DNA from: Viscum album
Lineage: Eukaryota > Streptophyta > Magnoliopsida > Santalales > Viscaceae
Direction of reading: 5' to 3'
DNA length: 64,000 bases
Assembly (NCBI GenBank): GCA_963277665.1
Contig: OY728132.1
Location: forward strand, 273,360,898 to 273,424,897
Position 1 is the first letter of the stretch. Each line of letters begins with the position of its first letter. The notes below the pieces were generated by a model. It did no database searches. It saw nothing but the letters and a program-made list of their open reading frames with translations, and had not been told where the DNA came from. Both the position numbers and the translations under genes were made by a program. Shown here piece by piece: positions 23,976 through 36,138 of the stretch.

Positions 23976-24884
23976 GTGTCCTCGCAATTTTAAAAATTGA
24001 GCTTGGAAACATCCTTGAAAGTCCAACATCGGAACAAGGGTCGGTAAAACAATCACTTTAAAATAAAGGAAGATAAGTATAGAGGTCACCCGAGTTAACC
24101 CATACTAGGATTCTATGTAGAAAAACATGGACATGGAAGAAAAAGAAAAGGGTCGTGTTCTTGAGGGAGAGTGATAGTAAACATGTCTAGGAGAAAGTTA
24201 ACCATAAGAAAATCACAAACTTGTGATGGGTTAAACGATATTCGATTCCCCGGTAGGAAAAGTTAATAGACAAATTTTTTGTTTTAAGTTACTTTTTATT
24301 AAGGAATTTATTCATAAGGAAACATAATCACTTATCATGTTGACTTTCAACTTTTACTAGATTTCTTAATCAAACTCATATTTTTTCAAAAAGATGAGTA
24401 TTTAGGGAGACTTGTTCGCATTAAGAGTAATATAATCAACTTCTAGAGAATCACCTAATCCACAAAAGAGAACTATATACTTCCCATGTGTTTAGGCTTT
24501 AACCAAAACCAAAACCAAAAATTTTAGTACAAGGTAAGATAATCCAGAAAATCATAAAACTTTAATACGAAAATATATGCTTAATCACCAAATTTTTTCC
24601 AACAAAACCCAAAGTTCAATGAGGACCATCCGATAAACAATTTGTCCATAAAATTATTCAAAAGATTGAAACCAAAATATTTGAAGGATTTAGTCACATA
24701 GTCATCCAAGTTAAATCGTAACATTTATCTCCCAACAACATCAGTTTCTCCTAAAGTCTTGTATTGAAAAGTAATTAACCTAATCACATATCCTCCATGA
24801 TTGGTTAATCATTTTCATAAATAACACAAAATCAACTTACTCATAATTCATAAAATCATATAACTAAAAAGAATCAGTCAAACT

Positions 24885-25012
24885 AACCAGGGACTTCATG
24901 TAGTCCAGTGGTAGGCGATAAATACCAGTCGCACTTTGGTTGTGTGTTCGATTCCCACAGCTTTGTCCGACGCGACAGGTAGTCGCACGGTCTGCGTGTT
25001 GTCCTTTATACA
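24885..25012 (+). repeat. tRNA-like Pol III element (SINE-like), copy 1
   Basis: On the plus strand TAGTCCAGTGGTAGG (24,901-24,915) fits an internal box A. GTTCGATTCC (24,946-24,955) fits box B. The 45-bp spacing is that of a tRNA gene, and the T-arm can pair (GTGTG with CCCAC). The acceptor arms do not pair, so it is not a working tRNA. A body with GTCCGACGCGACAGGTAGTC and TCTGCGTGTTGTCC follows. It sits between gag and the polypurine tract, in opposite orientation to the host element. It looks like the head of a tRNA-derived SINE. Confidence 0.6.
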
Positions 25013-25439
25013 AAACTATATAATTCTCTAATAATTCCCCAAAAAGGGATAAAATCATCAAAAATAACCATAACATAAATTTAAACTCAATTTTATATCA
25101 TGCCTTTCACTCCAATCATAACATATAGTAACCCATAATTACCTCAAAAGTAAGGATCATATAAACCCAAATGGTTCTTTATAACTATGTCCACAAAATA
25201 AAAGATAACTATTCCTTGAATAAAATTTGCATATATTAAACATCAGGGTTAAACATAATATAAAAAGTATTCTAATATAACCCCATCATCAAAAGAGACT
25301 TAATACTCTTAAGAATTTCACCACAACTCTTGAAGCCCTTATATATTGACATCTTACTCATTCAACATTCTTCATGATCCATTAACCATTCCTTTCCAAC
25401 TTATTCCGAAATACCTCTTTCCTTTGATTGGTCATTGTC

Positions 25440-25987
25440 AGTTTCTTCATCCTCAATAAAAATGGCATTATGTATTGGTAAACGTACATTTGTACTCTCT
25501 TGGTGATCCCATTCATGAAACTTCTTCATAGGACATGTGTTTACATAATGACCATGCACACCACATTTAACACATTCAATTGATCCCTCAGAAATAAATT
25601 CTTTCCCTTTCCTCGAGTCAACTGAATTCTTCCTTTTTCCATGGTAGGTTCATGCATTATGACCTTCATTTCCACATCTATAGCATATTTCTGTCCCTTT
25701 TAAACATTTTCCTAGGTGTTTGTTTCCACATCTTTGACACATAGGTTTTTGAACACACCTACCTATATGATTATTACCTGTACTTCCATAGGGATTTGTT
25801 TCTCACATATATGATTCTTAGAGAAATCACCAAGGATTAGGTGGTCAATCATGACTCCAGATAGTTGGTTGAGGATAATCACAAGAGTTCTCATTGAATC
25901 TCCCATATCATTCAGTTCCTTGCTCAAAAAACTGTAACAGTTTCCTTCACATCCACTATTACTTTGGTGCCTGCTAGATCCAGCCAT
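25440..25987 (-). pseudogene. gag: gag remnant with nucleocapsid zinc knuckles (internal domain 1)
   Basis: The minus-strand frame starts MAGSSRHQSNSG at 25,987, about 190 bp after the primer site. The capsid part is mostly deleted. A nucleocapsid region follows at 25.75-25.5 kb: CQRCGNKHLGKC (CX2CX3HX3C), then CYRCGNEGHNA followed by a stop (second knuckle broken before its last Cys), then CVKCGVHGHYVNTC (a complete CX2CX4HX4C). The knuckles lie in different frames or past stops, so no protein can be made. The double-knuckle pattern with G between is common in gag of plant Ty3/gypsy elements. No protease or pol follows, which makes the element non-autonomous. Confidence 0.75.
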
Positions 25988-26177
25988 TTACTAAAACCGA
26001 AAAGGTCAGTGTGAGTATATCAAAAAAACAATCATGTACTAATGAGGAAGATAAAAACTAAGATATACTTACTCATTCACTTTATCTAAGACTAGAACTC
26101 TTTCTAAAATCGTAACCATTATGGTAATGCCACTTATTCATAAAGAATACCCTAACCTAAAATGTTATCTAAACTGA

Positions 26178-26190
26178 CCTTTGATACCAA
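26178..26190 (-). promoter_or_regulatory. Primer-binding site (tRNA-Met type) after giant LTR 2
   Basis: The minus-strand sequence right after the LTR end is TTGGTATCAAAGG, one base beyond the LTR. It matches the start of TGGTATCAGAGC, the complement of the 3' end of plant initiator tRNA-Met, with one change. Confidence 0.8.
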
Positions 26191-27399
26191 CTATAAGACC
26201 CCCGACTTAAGGCTTACTTAATCTTGAGTTATTATAATATTACACATTGAGGATATTTTTAGGTTTAGAGTTTTAGTGAATTAGATCATGAAACTTTCAT
26301 TACATTCCACATTTAAACAAAGTGGTTACATAAAAGACAGTATTCATTCTTCCCATCAACGGAAAAATATTTAAAATAAAACATGGATTCATTCTTGACA
26401 CATCCTTTACACTATCATCACATCATGTACCTTTCCCTTGACCTGTGAAAAACATTTCAAAAACATGGGATGATCATAAAAAGCTCAGTAAGGGTTATGA
26501 AAATATGGAAAGGAAACATGAGTTCATATATACATAAGAATGAAATCATACTTTACCCATAAAACATATGCACTTTAACATACCTCATCAAATCATGAAT
26601 AAATCATAGAAATCATAAGACATAAAAGGTAAATTGAGGCATTCATAACATTCTTACTTAGGGAGTAACCCTCTTGGTTACGTTTGGAATACCCACCACA
26701 GTTTATTCTTTAAATCTCTTCGGAGAAACCTTAATGTTTCACTCCTTCACGTTACCCAATTCATTGGAGAGCTATATCAGGCTCACCTTCCCATAGTTTA
26801 TCACGGAACCACCCGTCTTAATAATAATTCCCAAGAACCTCAACATAATCATATCATATAACACATGCATAAAGGAAACATAACATTTCCACCTTTCAAT
26901 CACAAGATATCAATTCAACGCATTGATATAAAAACATTATGAAAACCATTTTCAATACCAAAATAAAAGAAAAGTAAAACATGGTTTTTATTTTTCTTTT
27001 AAAAAATGGTATGTCTTGTAGAGGAATCTGAAATTCAAATAATGGTCACGGCAGCGGAGAAGTCGTTGTCACCGTATACATATGACAAAAAACATTCCCT
27101 TTTGTCGTTTAATAAAACGATTCATATAAAGAAATATTCCTTTTGGATAAACATAAAAGTCAAAGGGGTTTATACACCATATAAAAGAAAGTTGTGTATA
27201 AAATAAAATATTCCTCAATAAAAGGAGATTGAGACGAAGTCCCATACAAAGACGGTATCCTTAGTTTAAGGATAAATCAATTACATAATTATGTGTGACA
27301 AATGAATAAACCAAATATAAGTGTATATTAAGAGTAAAATAATCAAATATCATTCACACATATTCAAATGATGACATATTCAATAACTACATGTTGAAC

Positions 27400-28205
27400 C
27401 CAAAGAAATCGAAATTGGGTTAAGAAGTTCCCTTGACAGCCTAACGGTGTCACATCAAAATGACTTGATGAGAGATAAAAAGTGCATCTCATCACTTCGA
27501 CATAAAATATACATCAATAAGGATATATGAGAACATATCCCAACATAAAAATATGTAAATTAAAAGACCCAACAAAATAAGTCTTTTAAAAAGAGGAGGG
27601 TGAAAGGTTCCATTACAGACTTGGGTATCTTTCGAAACATACACCTCGTGAAAGAAGGACAATACAACATTGATGTAAATTCTCATAAAAGAAAGTATAT
27701 TACACAATGAGTAAAATAATGGGAAGTACATACACCACTCAAAGCAAATTATGGAAAATGTAGCATAAATCTCACGGAAATAAAAGTGAGATGAAAAATC
27801 CCTTACGAAAACTCGGCAGCCTAACGACTCCACATAAAACATACAAAAATGGATTGATGAGATCAAATAGGATATCTCATCATATTAACTTAAAGTTTAT
27901 AGAAAGAGAAATATAAAAGAACATCCCCCAAAATAACAAATAGGATCTTAAAAGAAGTGACATAAAGGAGAGTACTTAAAAAGAAAGAGAGAGGTTAGAT
28001 CTCTCACGAAATTTCGGCAGCCTAACAGCGCCACTCAAAACTTCCAAAATGGATTGATGAGAGAGAATAGGGTCTCTAATCACATGAAAATAAAAATTAC
28101 ATTAATATTAATATAAAATAATATCCAAATAACAAAAAATATGAGCATTAAAAGGAATGACATAAAAGAGTTTACTTAAAAAGAAAGAGTGGAGTAGGAT
28201 CCCTT
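27400..28205. repeat. ~200-bp tandem units in giant LTR 2
   Basis: These are the same four units as in LTR 1. GACAGCCTAACGGTGTCAC lies at about 27,435, the diverged CATTACAGACTTGGGTATC unit near 27,611, GGCAGCCTAACGACTCCAC near 27,815, and GGCAGCCTAACAGCGCCAC near 28,015. Confidence 0.75.
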
Positions 28206-28540
28206 ACCTCAAGTCCAACTTGTCTTGTTCGTTTCTTTATATTCCTGAATAATAAACATTGGACAATTAATAATTGCCTATGTACCTCCTTTAGAGATTA
28301 TTATTCAGTTCATATCACATATTATAATGTTATAATAATTGTTTTATAATGTTACTTCATATCACACGTTTTTGCCGATGTTTGGTACATGAGTCAAAAA
28401 TGAACTTGTTTGAAAAAAGATTGCCCATGTAGTTATAAGTAAATAATTTCCATAATAGTATTAATGATTAAAATATCATATATATCCAGTAAATATTCAT
28501 TTTATACTATTCCATATCATTAGGATATGAAAAACGAAAA

Positions 28541-28797
28541 GCACTGTTCATGGAGACGGTAGCCCGTACGTACGCATGAACGCAACTTTCATTTTTTGTC
28601 ATATTAATGGAATTAAAACAAAATGAGAGATATATATATATGTTATAATTCAAGAATGATATCCATTATTTAGATTTAATATATTACATATATATCCATT
28701 ATATATATGTACTTATAATATTACATAACATTTTGAGATAAGAAATGAAATGTACCGTTCATGGAGACGGTAAGCCGTACGTACGCATGAACGCTAC
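28541..28797. repeat. Pair of CG-rich palindromes in giant LTR 2
   Basis: This is the same pair as in LTR 1, at 28,541-28,586 and 28,752-28,797. The right arm CATGAACG and the core CGTACGTACG are intact in both. The left arm of the first has one change (CTGTTCATG). Confidence 0.85.
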
Positions 28798-29507
28798 TTC
28801 CATTTCTATTTCATATTTAATGGAATTAAAACATAATGATACATAATAGTATTTTAATTCCAGTATGGTATCATATATAATATCATTAAATATATCCTTT
28901 ATATGTACCACATATGGTATTAACGAATCAAATCACTTTGAGGGGGCAGTAGTCCGCATTTACATAAATGAAGATATCGCGTATACCCATAATGGAAGCC
29001 ACAAATGTATGCCATAAATGAAAAATAGATAAGATTAAGGAAAACATAAACATATTATATATCATATATAAATATAGTGACATCTTAATGGTCACCTTTG
29101 AAGGTGTTAAAAGAATGTTGAACAATCATCGTTTCGTGAGGCAGAAATTCACCATCCACGGAAACAATATTTTCTTTAACCACTAGATGTAGGTGTCTGT
29201 AAGTGTAGCTAGAATACTTCTTATAAAAACATACTAGTATATTTAATATACTGGATTTGTTACAAAATAAATGAATAAAAAGAGTTATGGGGTTGGAGAA
29301 GCAAAATAAAACAAAAGGACACAAGTGAAGACATTACCTTAAAATCGGGTAACTCCCTTTGGTTTGAGATCAAAGGCTTCCTTGGGAAGACTTCTGACCA
29401 AAGTGAGGCTTCAAGGAGTAATATAGGGAAGTGGAGAGACAAAATGGGCAGGTTTGGGCCGATCCAAAGTTTTTGGGAGTGTGGGTAAGGAGGTAGAGGT
29501 GGGGGCC

Positions 29508-29514
29508 TTTTATA
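29508..29514 (-). promoter_or_regulatory. Probable TATA box of giant LTR 2
   Basis: CTCTTATAAAAGGCCCCC on the minus strand holds TATAAAA followed by a GC-rich, CT-rich leader. It is collinear with the boxes in LTRs 1 and 3. Confidence 0.65.
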
Positions 29515-31143
29515 AGAGGAGAGGAGGGTCACTCTTGTAAAGTTACAAAAAGTTACTTTAATTTCAAAAGCGTTTCGGATTTTGAAGGTCCCACATTGAT
29601 GTATTTCGAGGATAAGGTGATAAGGGTTCTAAATGAACTCATCCAATAGGTTTTGGACATGTGTAGGTCTTAGATATTACATAATCTTTCCATTTTATTT
29701 AAATCGTTAAATAATGAGGTCATCACCGCATCATCATGATGTCATAAATAATTTAATTTCTTAAATGTCTCAAAATTATAAAAAAATAATATGATGTAGG
29801 AAATAGTTTTTTCTTTCCAATGACTATTTATAGTCAAAAATATGACTGGCATAACCCCATGTAAAAATTGTTTTAGTAAAACATCTCATGTTTGTGTCAT
29901 TTTTACATTAACATTAAATAAAAAGATATTTATGTCATTTTCCAACCAAATTGGCTCCATGGGTTCCCCAACTTGACCCATAGATTTTTAGGTCGGCCAT
30001 TACAAATCCAATGAGGGTAAGACAAGTTTCTAGGTCATTTCATTTTATTAAAACATTATTCTTACCATAAACTACACTAATTACCTCTAATAGCGATTAA
30101 AAACTTAAAAAGTTACTGTTCACCAAAAAAATTATTTTTATCCCATTGAAGAACATTTTACTTCTTAATGACAACCATGTATGTCGGATTTTTGAAATTA
30201 AAAACACAAAGATGGTGAAATTTCATTTAAACGGAGAAATCAGTTTTTATAAGTACCACTTAGTGGTTTCACTATTCATCAAAAATTGAAGTTTTTCAGA
30301 AAAATCCCAAAAATTCACCCGAAGCTATATTTGATATTCCGAATTCAAAAATGAAGTCTATTTTAAAATATTCAAAACATATAAGTCACATTAATTAATT
30401 TAATAATTTTTTCCCATTGTCAGAGAAAATAGCCTGTTTTTATGAAACAATAATTATCAACAGATTGACACTAGAATAAGTCTGATTTCAAAGTGAAATT
30501 AATTCCAACGTCCACTATTAGATTTAATGGTAAAAATATATTCTAATTTAACTTTAAAACCAATTCAATAGGTAATCAAAGCATATAAATAAAATAGATT
30601 AAAAAGAGGTTTTGAATTAAAATAAAACATTTTACACTATTCATTAAAAAAATGAACTTTATCGGAAAGATACCAAAAACTTACACAAAGTAAATTTTGA
30701 TGTTCCAATTCTTAAGAAGAGTTTTATTTGGTCCAATAGAATGCATAAGAGTGAACAGAACTATATTTAATGACGGTTCTCCATCAAAAGGTGATAAGTG
30801 AACCTTTAGTGAAAACTAGGGCACATATGCCTAAAATTGAATTCTTTCCGTATTTTAAGCCTTTATCTTTTATTGGATAAATGTAAAAACATTTAAAAAC
30901 ATATATAATCATATTTTAGTTATTTCTATCCATTCCCCCCAATACAAAGGCTACATTTTATCTACCATTTAAAATAATATTATTTTATTATTAGAGTGCA
31001 ACGTAAGATTCCCAAGAAACTCGTTGTTGCGTGTTGGGTACGCCATCGAGCATAGCGTCCCCTTTAAAGTCATATTAATATTTTATTCAAAAATATGGAT
31101 AAATATGAAAATGTCATATTATTTATTTACCTGGGGTGTTACA

Positions 31144-31165
31144 TCCTTCCCCCATTTTTGGGGAA
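31144..31165 (-). promoter_or_regulatory. Polypurine tract before giant LTR 2
   Basis: On the minus strand AAAAATGGGGGAAGGA ends directly at TGTAACACC. It is the same site as at 23,954 with one change in the G run. Confidence 0.85.
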
Positions 31166-32091
31166 TTTCATCCTCACAATTTTTAAAATTGAGCTTGGAA
31201 ACATCCTTGAAAGTCCCACATCAGAACAAGAATCGGTAAAACAATCACTTTAAAATAATGGAAGATAAGTAAAGAGGTCACACGAGTTAACCCATACTAG
31301 GATTCCATGTATAAAAACATGGACATGGAAGAAAAATCAAAGGGTCATGTTCTTGAGGGAGAGTGACAATAAACATGTCTAGGAGAATGCTAACCATAAA
31401 AAAATCACAAACTTGTGATGGGTTAAACGGTATTCGATTCCCCAGTAGGAAAAGTTAATAGACAACATTTTTGTTTTACGTTACATTTTATTGAGGAATT
31501 TATTCATAAGGAAACAAAATCACTTATCATTTTGAATTTCAACTTTTATTAGATTCCTTAATCAAACTCATATTTTTTTCCAAAAGACGAGTATTTAGGG
31601 AGACTTGTTCGCATTAAGAGTACTATAATCAACATATAGAGAATCACCTAATCCACCATAGAGAACTATATACTTCCCATGTCTTTAGGCTTTAACCAAA
31701 ACCAAAACCAAAAATCTTAGTACAACGTCAGATAATCCAGAAAAGGATAACCCTTTTAAAAACAAAATATATGCTTAATCTCCAAAATTTGTCCAACAAA
31801 ACCCAATGTTCAACGTGGACCATCCGATAAACAATTTGTCCATAAAATTCTTAAAAGTAAACCAATCTAAGATTGAAGCCCAAATATTTTAAGGATTTAG
31901 TCACACAATCTTTCAAGTTAAATCGTAACATTTATCTCCAAACAACATCAATTCCTCCTAAAGTCTCGTATTGAAAAGTAATTAACCTAATCACATATCC
32001 TCCATGATAGGTTAATAATTTTCATAAATAACCCAAAATCAACTTAATCTTAATTTATAATATCATATAACTAAAAAGAATCAGTCAAACT

Positions 32092-32215
32092 AATGAGGGA
32101 CTTCACATAGTCCAGTGGTAGGTGATAAATACCAGTCGCACTTTGGTTGTAGGTTCGATTCCCACAGTTTTGTCCGACGCGACAGGTAGTCACACGGTCT
32201 GCGTGTTGTCCTTTT
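32092..32215 (+). repeat. tRNA-like Pol III element (SINE-like), copy 2
   Basis: This is the same element in internal domain 2. Box A TAGTCCAGTGGTAGG is at 32,108-32,122. Box B is a perfect GGTTCGATTCC at 32,152-32,162. The same body follows. Its identical place in both internal domains shows it was part of the element before the two copies separated. Confidence 0.65.
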
Positions 32216-32439
32216 TCCAAAACTATATAATTCTCAAAACATTTCCCAAAACGAGATAAAATATTCAAAAATAAACATAACATATTTTAACCTCAAGTTT
32301 ATCTTATGCCTTTCATTTTCCATCATAACATATAATAACCCATAATTACCTCAAAAATAAGGATCATATAAACCCTAATGGTTACCTTTATAATTATTAC
32401 CTGAACTTCCACATCGATTGGTCATCTCGTACATGATGC

Positions 32440-32611
32440 ATTATAGAACATACCAAGGTTCAAGTGGTTGATCATGTCTCCTTGATAGTTGGTTTATAAC
32501 AACCACGAGTTTCCTCATTGAATCCCCCATTTTGTCTAGTATCTTAATCATAGAACCACCACAGTTTCCTTCAAACCTCTTGTCTCATTGGTGCCTGCTA
32601 GATCCAGCCAT
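32440..32611 (-). pseudogene. gag: gag N-terminal remnant (internal domain 2)
   Basis: ATG at 32,611 starts MAGSSRHQ and then hits a stop. The same frame continues with FEGNCGGS and KMGDSMRKLVVVINQLS, collinear with the 25,987 copy (NDMGDSMRTLVIILNQLS). The zinc-knuckle part present in the other internal domain is missing here, accounting for most of the ~560-bp length difference. Confidence 0.7.
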
Positions 32612-32802
32612 TTACTAAAACCAAAAAGGTTAGTGTGAGTATATCGACATAACCATCATGTACTAATGAGTAAGATAAACACTAAGATATACTTACTCAT
32701 TCACTTTATTTAAAAACTATGACACTTTCTAAAATCCTAGCCAATATGGTAATGTTACTTATGATTAAAGAATACCCTAACCTCTAAAGTTATCTAAACC
32801 GA

Positions 32803-32815
32803 CCTTTGATACCAA
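32803..32815 (-). promoter_or_regulatory. Primer-binding site (tRNA-Met type) after giant LTR 3
   Basis: TTGGTATCAAAGG on the minus strand follows the LTR end with the same one-base spacer and the same variant as the site at 26,178. The A-for-G change is therefore likely a family trait. Confidence 0.8.
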
Positions 32816-34044
32816 CTATAAGGCCCCAGCCTTAAACCTTACTTAATCTTGAGTTATTACAAGATTACACATTGAGGATCTTTTCAGGTTTAGAGTTTTA
32901 GAGAATTAGATCATAAAACTTTCATTACATTCCACATTTAAACAAAGTGGTTACATAAAAGACAGTATTCATTCTTTCCATCAACAGAAACATGTTTAAA
33001 ATAAAACATGGATTCTTTCTTGACACATCCTTAACACTATCATAACATCATGTACCTTTCTCTTGACCTGTGAAAAACATTTCAAAAACATGGGATGAGC
33101 ATAAAAAGCTCAGTAAGGGTTATAAAAATATGGAAAGGAAACATGAGTTCATATATACATAAGAATAAATCATAATTTACCCATAAACCATAGGCACATT
33201 AACATACCTCATCAAATCATGAATAATTCATAGAAATCATAAGACATAAAAGGTTACTTGAGGCATTCATAACATTCATACGTAGGGTGTAACCCTCTTG
33301 GTTACGTTTGGAATACCCACCACAGTATATTCCCTAAATCTCTTCGGAGAAACCTTAATGTTTCACTCCTTCGTGTTACCCAATGCATTGGAGAGCTATA
33401 TCGGGATCACCCTCCCTTAGTTTATCACAAGACCACCCATCTTTATAATAATGCCCAAGAACCTCAACATAATCGTATCACATAAAACAAGCATAAAAGA
33501 AACATAACATTTCCACCATTCAAACACAAGATATCAATACAACACATTGATATAAAAACCTTAAAAAAACCATTTTGAATACCAAAATAAAAGAAAAGTA
33601 AAACATGGTTTTTATTTTTCTTTTAAAAAAAGGTATGGCTTGTAGAGGAAGCCGAAATTCAAATAATGGTCATGGTGGCGAAGAAGTCGTTGTCGCCGAA
33701 TACGTTTGAAAAAAAGCATTCCCTTTTGTCATTTAGTAAAAAGTTTCATATAAAGAACGATTTTATTGTATAAAGGTAAAAGTCAAAGGGGTTTATACAC
33801 CATATAAAAGAAAATTGTGTATTAAATAAAATATGCCTCAATTAAAGGAGATTGAGACGAAGTCCCATACAAAGACGGTATCCTTCGTTTAAGGATAAAT
33901 CAATTACATAGTTATGTGTGACAAATGAATACACCAAATATAAGTGTATATTAAGTGTAAAATAATAAAATTTCATTCACACATATTCAAAGGATGACAT
34001 ATTCAATAACTACAGGTTGAACCCAAAGAAATCGAAATTGGGTT

Positions 34045-34820
34045 CAGAAGTTCCCTTGACAGCCTAACGACATCACATCAAAATGAGTTTATGAGAGATA
34101 AAAAGTGTATCTCATCAATTCGACATAAAATTTACATCAATAGGAATATATGAGAACATATCCCAACATAAAAATATGTAAATTAAAAGACCCAACAAAA
34201 GAAGTCTTTTTAAAAGAGGAGGGTGAAAGGTTCCCTTACCGACTTGGATATCTTTCGAAACATACACCTCGTGAAAGAAGGAGAATACAACATTGATGTA
34301 AATACTCATAAAAGAATGTATATTACAAAATGAGTAAAATATTGGGCAGTACATACACCACTCAAAAGAAAATTATGGCAAATGTTGCATAAATCTCAGG
34401 GAAACAAAAGTGAGATGAAACATCCCTTACGAAAACTCAGCAGCCTAACGACACCACATAAAACATACAAAAATGGATTGATGAGATAAAATAGGGTATC
34501 TCATCATATTAACTTAAAGATTATAGAAAGTGGAATATAAAAGAACATCCCCCAACATAACAAATAGTCGCTTAAAAGAAGTGACAAAAAGGAGAGTACT
34601 TAAAAAGAAAGAGAGAGGTTAGATCTCTTACGAAAATTCGGCAGCCTAACAGCGCCACTCAAAACTTCCAAAATGGATTGATGAGAGAGAATAGGGTCTC
34701 TCATCACATGAACATAAAAATTACAGTTATATTAATATAAAATAATATCCCAATAACAAGAAATATGAGCTTTAAAAGGAATGACATAAAAGAGTGTACT
34801 TAAAAAGAAAGAGTGGAGTA
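34045..34820. repeat. ~200-bp tandem units in giant LTR 3
   Basis: These are the same four units as in LTRs 1 and 2. GACAGCCTAACGACATCAC lies near 34,058, the diverged unit (CCCTTACCGACTTGGATATC) near 34,230, AGCAGCCTAACGACACCAC near 34,439, and GGCAGCCTAACAGCGCCAC near 34,640. Confidence 0.75.
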
Positions 34821-35163
34821 GGATCCCTTACCTCAAGTCTAACTTGTCTTGTTCGTTTCTTTATATTATTGAATAATAAACATTGGTCAATTAATAATTT
34901 CCTAATTAACTCCTTTAGATATTATTATTCAGTTCAAATCACATATTATAATTTTATAATAATTGCTTAATAATGTTAGTTCATATCAGACGTTTTTGTC
35001 GATGTTTGGTACATTAGTCAAAAATGAACTTGTTTAAAAATGATTGCCCATGTAGTTATAAGTAAATAATTTCAAGAATTTTATTAATGATTAAAATATC
35101 ATATATATCCAGTAAATATTCATTTTATACTATTCCATATCATTTTAAGATAAAAAACGAAAA

Positions 35164-35420
35164 GCACCGTTCATTGAGACGGTAGGCCGTACGTACGCAT
35201 GAACAATACTTTCATTTTTTGTCATATTAATGGAATTAAAACAAAATGAGAGAGATATATATATGTTATAATTCCAGAATTAGATCCATTATTTAGATTT
35301 AATATAATACATATATATCCATTATATATATGTACTTATAATATTACATAACATTTTGAGATAAGAAATGGAATTTACCGTTCACGGAGACGGTAAGCCG
35401 TACGTACGCATGAATGCTAC
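35164..35420. repeat. Pair of CG-rich palindromes in giant LTR 3
   Basis: This is the same pair at 35,164-35,210 and 35,376-35,420. The CGTACGTACG core is intact in both. The arms carry single changes (CCGTTCATT; CCGTTCACG with CATGAATG). Confidence 0.85.
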
Positions 35421-36131
35421 TTCCATTTCTATTTCATAGTTAATGGAAATAAAACATAATGATACATAATAGTATTTTAATTACAGTATGGTATCATATA
35501 TAATATCATTAAATATATCCTTTATACGTACCCCATATGGTATTAACGAATCAAATAACTTTGAGGGGGCGGTAGTCCGCACTTCCTTAAATGAAGATAT
35601 TGCGTATACCCATAATGGAAGCCATAAAGTTATGCCATAAATGGAAAATACAGAAGCTTAAGGAAAACATAAAAATATTATATATCATATATAAATATAG
35701 TTACATCTTAATGGCCACCTTTGAAGGTGTTAAAATAATGTTGAACAATCATCGTTTCGGGAGGCAGAAATTCGCCATCCACGGAAACGATATGTTCTTT
35801 AACCATTAGATGTAGGTGTGTGTAAGTGTAGCTCGAATCCTTCTTATTAAAACATACTAGTATATTTAAGATATAGTATTTGTTACAAAATAAATTAATA
35901 AAAATATTTTAGGGTGTTGGAGAAGCAAAATAAAACAAAAGGACACAAGTGAAGACACTACCTTAAAATCGGGTAACTCTCTTTGGTTTGAGGTCAAAGG
36001 CTTCCTTGGGGAGACTTCTGCCCAAAGTGAGGCTTCAAGGAGTAAGAAAGGGAATTGGAGAGACAAAATGGGTGGGGGTTGGCCATGCCAAAGGCTTTGG
36101 GAGTGTGGGTAAGGAGGTAGAGGCGAGGGAC

Positions 36132-36138
36132 TTTTATA
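36132..36138 (-). promoter_or_regulatory. Probable TATA box of giant LTR 3
   Basis: CTCTTATAAAAGTCCCTCG on the minus strand holds TATAAAA. Because this is the 5' LTR of the array, it is the promoter that would drive the genomic RNA of the element. Confidence 0.65.

Larger units (their letters stand above)
26192..31143 (-). repeat. Giant LTR copy 2 (central, 4,952 bp)
   Basis: It is flanked on the left by a primer-binding site (5'-LTR character) and on the right by a polypurine tract (3'-LTR character), so it serves as the shared central LTR. It carries the same landmarks as the others: tandem units 27.4-28.2 kb, palindromes at 28,541 and 28,752, and the TATA box at 29,508. It shares with copy 3, but not copy 1, a block with AAAGAAAAGTAAAACATGG near 26,967. 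Confidence 0.9.

Noticed and set aside
24894..24966. Functional tRNA gene
   Set aside because: Box A, box B and T-arm are present, but the acceptor ends cannot pair and no convincing anticodon arm forms.
24864..25076. Minus-strand frame of 70 codons with CGNRTHNQSATG, repeated at 32,071-32,283
   Set aside because: It is the antisense translation of the tRNA-like element. Such GNRTH peptides are a known artefact of SINE/tRNA sequences.
27492..27866. 124-codon minus-strand frame in giant LTR 2 rich in Phe and Cys
   Set aside because: The homologous stretches in LTRs 1 and 3 carry stops, and the frame runs through the ~200-bp tandem units.
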